The translations under genes were made by a program, and so were the position numbers. From Chloroflexota bacterium (lineage in GTDB: Bacteria; Chloroflexota; Anaerolineae; Anaerolineales; Villigracilaceae), in contig VGOX01000087.1 of assembly GCA_016875755.1 (NCBI GenBank), positions 1 to 7,879 on the forward strand: a stretch of DNA of 7,879 nt. The letters run 5' to 3'. Below, one piece after another: positions 5,598-7,879 of the stretch; the stretch's first letter is position 1, and the number at the start of each line of letters is the position of its first letter. The notes under the pieces are model-generated. The model made no database searches and was not told where the DNA came from. It saw only the letters and a list, made by a program, of their open reading frames with translations.

Positions 5598-5619
5598 TAA
5601 GTGAAAAGTGAGAAGGATG
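5585..5619 (+). repeat. Five-unit degenerate heptamer array across the panB stop
   Basis: The sequence falls into five consecutive heptamers: GAGTGAT, AAGTAAT, AAGTGAA, AAGTGAG and AAGGATG, close to a consensus AAGTGAN. The array includes the last codons and both TAA stops of panB, and its last two units form the AGAAGGA ribosome-binding site of panE. The regularity was read by eye and has not been tested against chance. Confidence 0.6.
5611..5617 (+). promoter_or_regulatory. Ribosome-binding site of panE
   Basis: AGAAGGA, 7 nt before the ATG at 5625. It supports that ATG over the in-frame GTG at 5601, which would add eight residues lacking similarity to the family and follows the panB stops directly. 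Confidence 0.7.
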
Positions 5620-5624
5620 TTGCG

Positions 5625-6521
5625 ATGAAAGATAATATTTTACTGGTCGGCACAGGCGCACTTGCCACACTGTTCGCAGCGCGATTGAGCGCGGCGGGAC
5701 ATTCCGTGTCCATGCTGGGGACGTGGAAAAGCGGGTTGAAGTCACTGCAACAGAACGGTGCGCGCATCGTTGACGCAAATGGAAACGAACATGCGTACCC
5801 CGTTTTTGCAACGGATGATCCGCATGAGGTGAGCGGTGCGAAGTATGCGCTGGTACTTGTCAAATCGTGGCAGACGGAACGCGCGGCGCGTCAATTACGG
5901 GATGCGCTTGCCAAAGATGGACTTGCCCTTACGCTTCAAAATGGAATCGGCAACCGCGAAACGCTCATTCGGGACCTCGGACCTGATCGGGTTTCTCAGG
6001 GTGTCACCACCACTGGCGCGACTTTGCTCGGACCAGGCTTGGTGAAAATGGGCGGAGAGGGCATCCTCTCACTGGAACAGAATCAGGCTCTTGGTCCGTT
6101 AGAGGCGGTGCTGCGAGAATCCAATTTTAATTTGCAGGTCGTGGAAGATGCGCAGTCGCTCATTTGGGGCAAATTGGTCATCAACGCGGCGATCAACCCG
6201 CTGACAGCGCTGCTGAAGATCCCGAATGGCGAGTTGCTCTCGCGTCCGCTGGCGCGGCGGGTGATGTCTGCGCTGGCGAATGAGGCGGCGGCGGTGGCGC
6301 AGGCAGAGCATGTCCATTTGCCGTTTAGCAACCCTGTTTCGGCTGCGGAGGAGGTGGCGCGCAAAACTGCATCCAATCATTCGTCCATGTTTCAGGATGT
6401 GCAGCGCGGTGCGAAAACAGAGATCGATGCCATCTGTGGTGCTGTGACGCGGCGCGGCGCAAAACATGGTGTTCGCACGCCGTACAATCGTATGTGTTGG
6501 CAGTTGGTGCGCGCAATATAA
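5625..6521 (+). CDS. panE: 2-dehydropantoate 2-reductase
   Basis: Reduces ketopantoate to pantoate with NADPH, the step after PanB in pantothenate/CoA synthesis; cytosolic. It has 298 residues, the normal length. The N-terminal Rossmann domain starts with ILLVGTGALA (5-14), followed by LVLVKSWQT (77-84) and LQNGIGN (104-110). The catalytic lysine is Lys183 in WGKLVINAAINPLTAL, with Asn187 nearby. The C-terminal helical domain carries SSMFQDVQRGAKTEID (253-268), with Ser254, Asp258 and Glu266 at the usual substrate-binding places. Pairing with panB supports a true PanE over a paralogous ketopantoate reductase-like protein. panC and panD are not in the window. A palindromic repeat lies 13-39 nt past the stop. 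Confidence 0.95.
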   Translation: MKDNILLVGTGALATLFAARLSAAGHSVSMLGTWKSGLKSLQQNGARIVDANGNEHAYPVFATDDPHEVSGAKYALVLVKSWQTERAARQLRDALAKDGLALTLQNGIGNRETLIRDLGPDRVSQGVTTTGATLLGPGLVKMGGEGILSLEQNQALGPLEAVLRESNFNLQVVEDAQSLIWGKLVINAAINPLTALLKIPNGELLSRPLARRVMSALANEAAAVAQAEHVHLPFSNPVSAAEEVARKTASNHSSMFQDVQRGAKTEIDAICGAVTRRGAKHGVRTPYNRMCWQLVRAI

Positions 6522-6533
6522 CAACGTTCGTTG

Positions 6534-6560
6534 TAGGGGCGCAGCATTGCTGCGCCCCTA
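6534..6560. repeat. Palindromic intergenic repeat, copy 2
   Basis: A perfect 12-bp stem with loop ATT (arms 6534-6545 and 6549-6560), sharing the 17-nt core GGGCGCAGCATTGCTGC with the copy at 4249-4277. The difference between copies at the mismatch and flanking pairs keeps the fold, as expected for an element whose structure matters. It follows panE and lacks a T-run. Confidence 0.8.
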
Positions 6561-6616
6561 AAATCCCTGCGGAGAAAAAGGGTGACATTCATCCGCAATA
6601 CTAGGTGACTTCGCTT

Positions 6617-6646
6617 CTGACCGCCCAAATTAGCGCATGGTAAGAT
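6617..6646 (+). promoter_or_regulatory. Possible promoter of the zinc-ribbon membrane protein gene
   Basis: CTGACC (6617-6622) and TAAGAT (6641-6646) are separated by 18 bp. Transcription would start near 6653, leaving a leader of about 24 nt with the GGAGG site at 6667-6671. Match quality is moderate. Confidence 0.4.
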
Positions 6647-6676
6647 AGAGAAAACTTTATCGTTTTGGAGGTATCC

Positions 6677-7582
6677 ATGCGCAAACTTTTCATAATTTTG
6701 ATGTTGGGGGTATTGTTTGTATTTCCCACTTTTGCATCTGCCCAATCTGATGTGACCCTTACCAGTGTGGACGTGCAGTTGTGGCCCGAATACGACCAGC
6801 CCAGCATGCTCGTGATCGTTGACTTTTTGATCGACCCTTCTACGCCGCTGCCTGTGGATCTAACCTTCCGCATTCCGAAGGATGCCAATTTGATCGCGGT
6901 GGCTGTGCAAACTTCCGATGGCGGATTTTTGAATGCTGATTTCACAGGTCCTGATGGCAGTGGCGATTGGCAGTCATTTACCCTGCCGATCACCCAGAAT
7001 GCACATTATCGTTTCGAATACTATCAAGCACTGACCTTCAACGGTAACCAGCGTAGTTATTCGTTTGTATGGGGTGGTGACTATGCGGCTGATGCTTTTA
7101 AAGTCAGCGTGTTGGAACCATCGGATACCACCTCACTTTCTGTGGAACCTGCGCATCGCTCCATCGAACAGGTGAGTGGACTCAAATATTATGACGGTGA
7201 AGTAGTGCGCCTTGAAAAAGGCGAGCAATACACGTTGAACCTGCGATACGCAAAGACAAGTGATACCTTGTTGAATCCACCGCAAGGCATTCAACCCCTT
7301 GCCCCGGTGGATGAGAACACCCCCGGGCGCGTCTCGTTGAACAATTCCCTGCCTTATATCATCGGCGGGTTGGGCGTTGTGATGATCGCTGGCGGTGTGT
7401 TGTATTATCTTCAGGCAGGACGCGGCTCCTCCCACCGCTCCCGCCGCCGTAAACATTTGCAAATCACATCCGACGCGGATGACGAAACGGGAGCATACTG
7501 TCCGCAATGTGGTACACGCTCCAGGCCCGGTGACCGTTTCTGCCGCACCTGTGGCGCGCGCTTACGGGTACAAGCCGAATGA
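6677..7582 (+). CDS. Membrane-anchored protein with outer beta domain and cytosolic zinc ribbon
   Basis: A 301-residue protein of unknown function. Residues 1-22 form a signal peptide (KLF, hydrophobic core, then SA before QSD). Residues 24-220 are a beta-rich outer domain, with VDVQLWPEYDQPSMLVIVDF near its start. A single transmembrane helix covers about 226-245 and is followed by a strongly basic stretch (RGSSHRSRRRKH), so the C-terminus should face the cytosol. Residues 275-292 form a zinc ribbon with Cys275, Cys278, Cys289 and Cys292 (CPQCG...CRTCG). The layout could carry information across the membrane, or the ribbon may be a simple structural or docking module. ATG 6677 is chosen because GGAGG lies 5 nt upstream and the signal peptide begins there; the in-frame TTG at 6665 overlaps that site. 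Probably a single-gene transcript ending at the terminator at 7624-7650. Confidence 0.8.
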   Translation: MRKLFIILMLGVLFVFPTFASAQSDVTLTSVDVQLWPEYDQPSMLVIVDFLIDPSTPLPVDLTFRIPKDANLIAVAVQTSDGGFLNADFTGPDGSGDWQSFTLPITQNAHYRFEYYQALTFNGNQRSYSFVWGGDYAADAFKVSVLEPSDTTSLSVEPAHRSIEQVSGLKYYDGEVVRLEKGEQYTLNLRYAKTSDTLLNPPQGIQPLAPVDENTPGRVSLNNSLPYIIGGLGVVMIAGGVLYYLQAGRGSSHRSRRRKHLQITSDADDETGAYCPQCGTRSRPGDRFCRTCGARLRVQAE

Positions 7583-7623
7583 AGAATGGCGTTTTACGCC
7601 GTAAAGATTGCAAGTGAATTGTG

Positions 7624-7650
7624 AAGCCTCTCGAAAGCGAGAGGCTTTTT
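7624..7650 (+). terminator. Strong intrinsic terminator
   Basis: A perfect 10-bp stem (7624-7633 with 7638-7647: AAGCCTCTCG and CGAGAGGCTT) with loop AAAG, followed by a T-run to 7650. It lies 42 nt after the stop of the zinc-ribbon protein gene. It is also the probable target structure of the intron that follows. Confidence 0.93.
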
Positions 7651-7653
7651 GTT

Positions 7654-7879
7654 GTGCGCCCAGCATGGGCGTTGGCTAGAGGGTGAAAGACCCTTATGGA
7701 GGTTGATTGCACCAACCATTAGCGGAAGGCAAGGGCGTTGTCGCGAGGCAGGGTCTGGAGGAAGCCGGAAGCAAAACTGCGGTTTGAGGAATACGAAGCA
7801 CGTAAGAGGCTATCCAAGTCGGGCGAGTTGGCAACAAGCAGCGAAGCCCAATGCAATCAAGGACTTGGGGAGTAAACGT
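7654..7879 (+). mobile_element. 5' part of a group II intron (class C-like), cut by the window edge
   Basis: A self-splicing retroelement RNA. The 5' splice site reads TTTTTGTT then GTGCGCCC, fitting the GUGYG rule. What follows has the typical domain I pieces in order: GCCCAGCATGGGC hairpin, GAGGGTGAAAGACCCT stem, AAGGCAAGGGCG, GAGGAAGCCGGAAGCAAAA, GAGGAATACGAAGC and AGAGGCTATCC. From memory this order matches the Oceanobacillus iheyensis class C intron closely. AACAAG at 7833-7838 can pair with TTTGTT at 7648-7653 (five Watson-Crick pairs and one G-U), as EBS1 with IBS1. The insertion point is 8 nt after the G-C part of the terminator stem, in the same orientation, which is the class C habit. 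The reverse transcriptase/maturase and domains II-VI would be downstream, outside the window, so activity cannot be judged. Confidence 0.88.
7833..7838 (+). other. Candidate EBS1 of the group II intron
   Basis: AACAAG lies in a loop between GGGC (7821-7824) and GCCC (7846-7849), the usual setting of EBS1 in domain I. It is complementary to the six exon bases just before the intron (7648-7653), with one G-U pair. Confidence 0.6.

Noticed and set aside
7587..7599. Small hairpin GGCG/CGCC after the last gene
   Set aside because: Four base pairs only, and the strong terminator at 7624-7650 already explains transcript ending.
7654..7879. Right-edge sequence as a CRISPR leader, tRNA or other structured RNA
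   Set aside because: There are no spaced direct repeats or cloverleaf, while the GTGCG start, domain I order and EBS1-IBS1 pairing fit a group II intron.

Overview
The window looks like a chromosomal stretch from a free-living bacterium, most likely Chloroflexota (Anaerolineae-like). That assignment rests on protein flavour, moderate-to-high GC, a mix of Shine-Dalgarno and apparently leaderless starts, and many small intergenic repeats. It is an inference from style, not a proven placement. The core is ordinary metabolism and envelope biology. The less ordinary material lies at the two edges and in the intergenic repeats.

Left part, minus strand (3056 down to 114): a probable operon of a stand-alone receiver protein, UDP-glucose 6-dehydrogenase, a SAM-dependent methyltransferase with a C-terminal zinc ribbon, and a small two-helix membrane protein whose reading frame is broken. 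UDP-glucuronate supply plus a divergent glycosyltransferase suggests cell-surface polysaccharide or glycoconjugate synthesis. At the extreme left, the first 17 codons of another minus-strand gene run out of the window; they recall a transposase N-terminus, weakly.

Middle (3057-4504): a GT-B glycosyltransferase on the plus strand diverges from the receiver gene across 41 bp. Both genes have a -10 box 6-7 nt before their ATG, so both transcripts may be leaderless. The glycosyltransferase converges with a small YtxH-like membrane protein, and a palindromic repeat sits between them.

Right part (4710-6521): panB and panE, adjacent and probably co-transcribed, carry out the two steps from 2-oxoisovalerate to pantoate for pantothenate/CoA synthesis. 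A heptamer repeat covers the panB stop and includes the panE ribosome-binding site. A second copy of the palindromic repeat follows panE. Next comes a secreted or membrane-anchored protein with a beta-rich outer domain, one transmembrane helix and a cytosolic zinc ribbon (6677-7582), then a strong intrinsic terminator.

Right edge (7654-7879): eight nucleotides after the terminator stem, a group II intron begins with GTGCG and shows a typical domain I. The position and sequence fit class C (IIC), which targets terminator hairpins. Its reverse transcriptase would lie beyond the window. I found no tRNA, rRNA or CRISPR array, and no clear novel multi-gene system.
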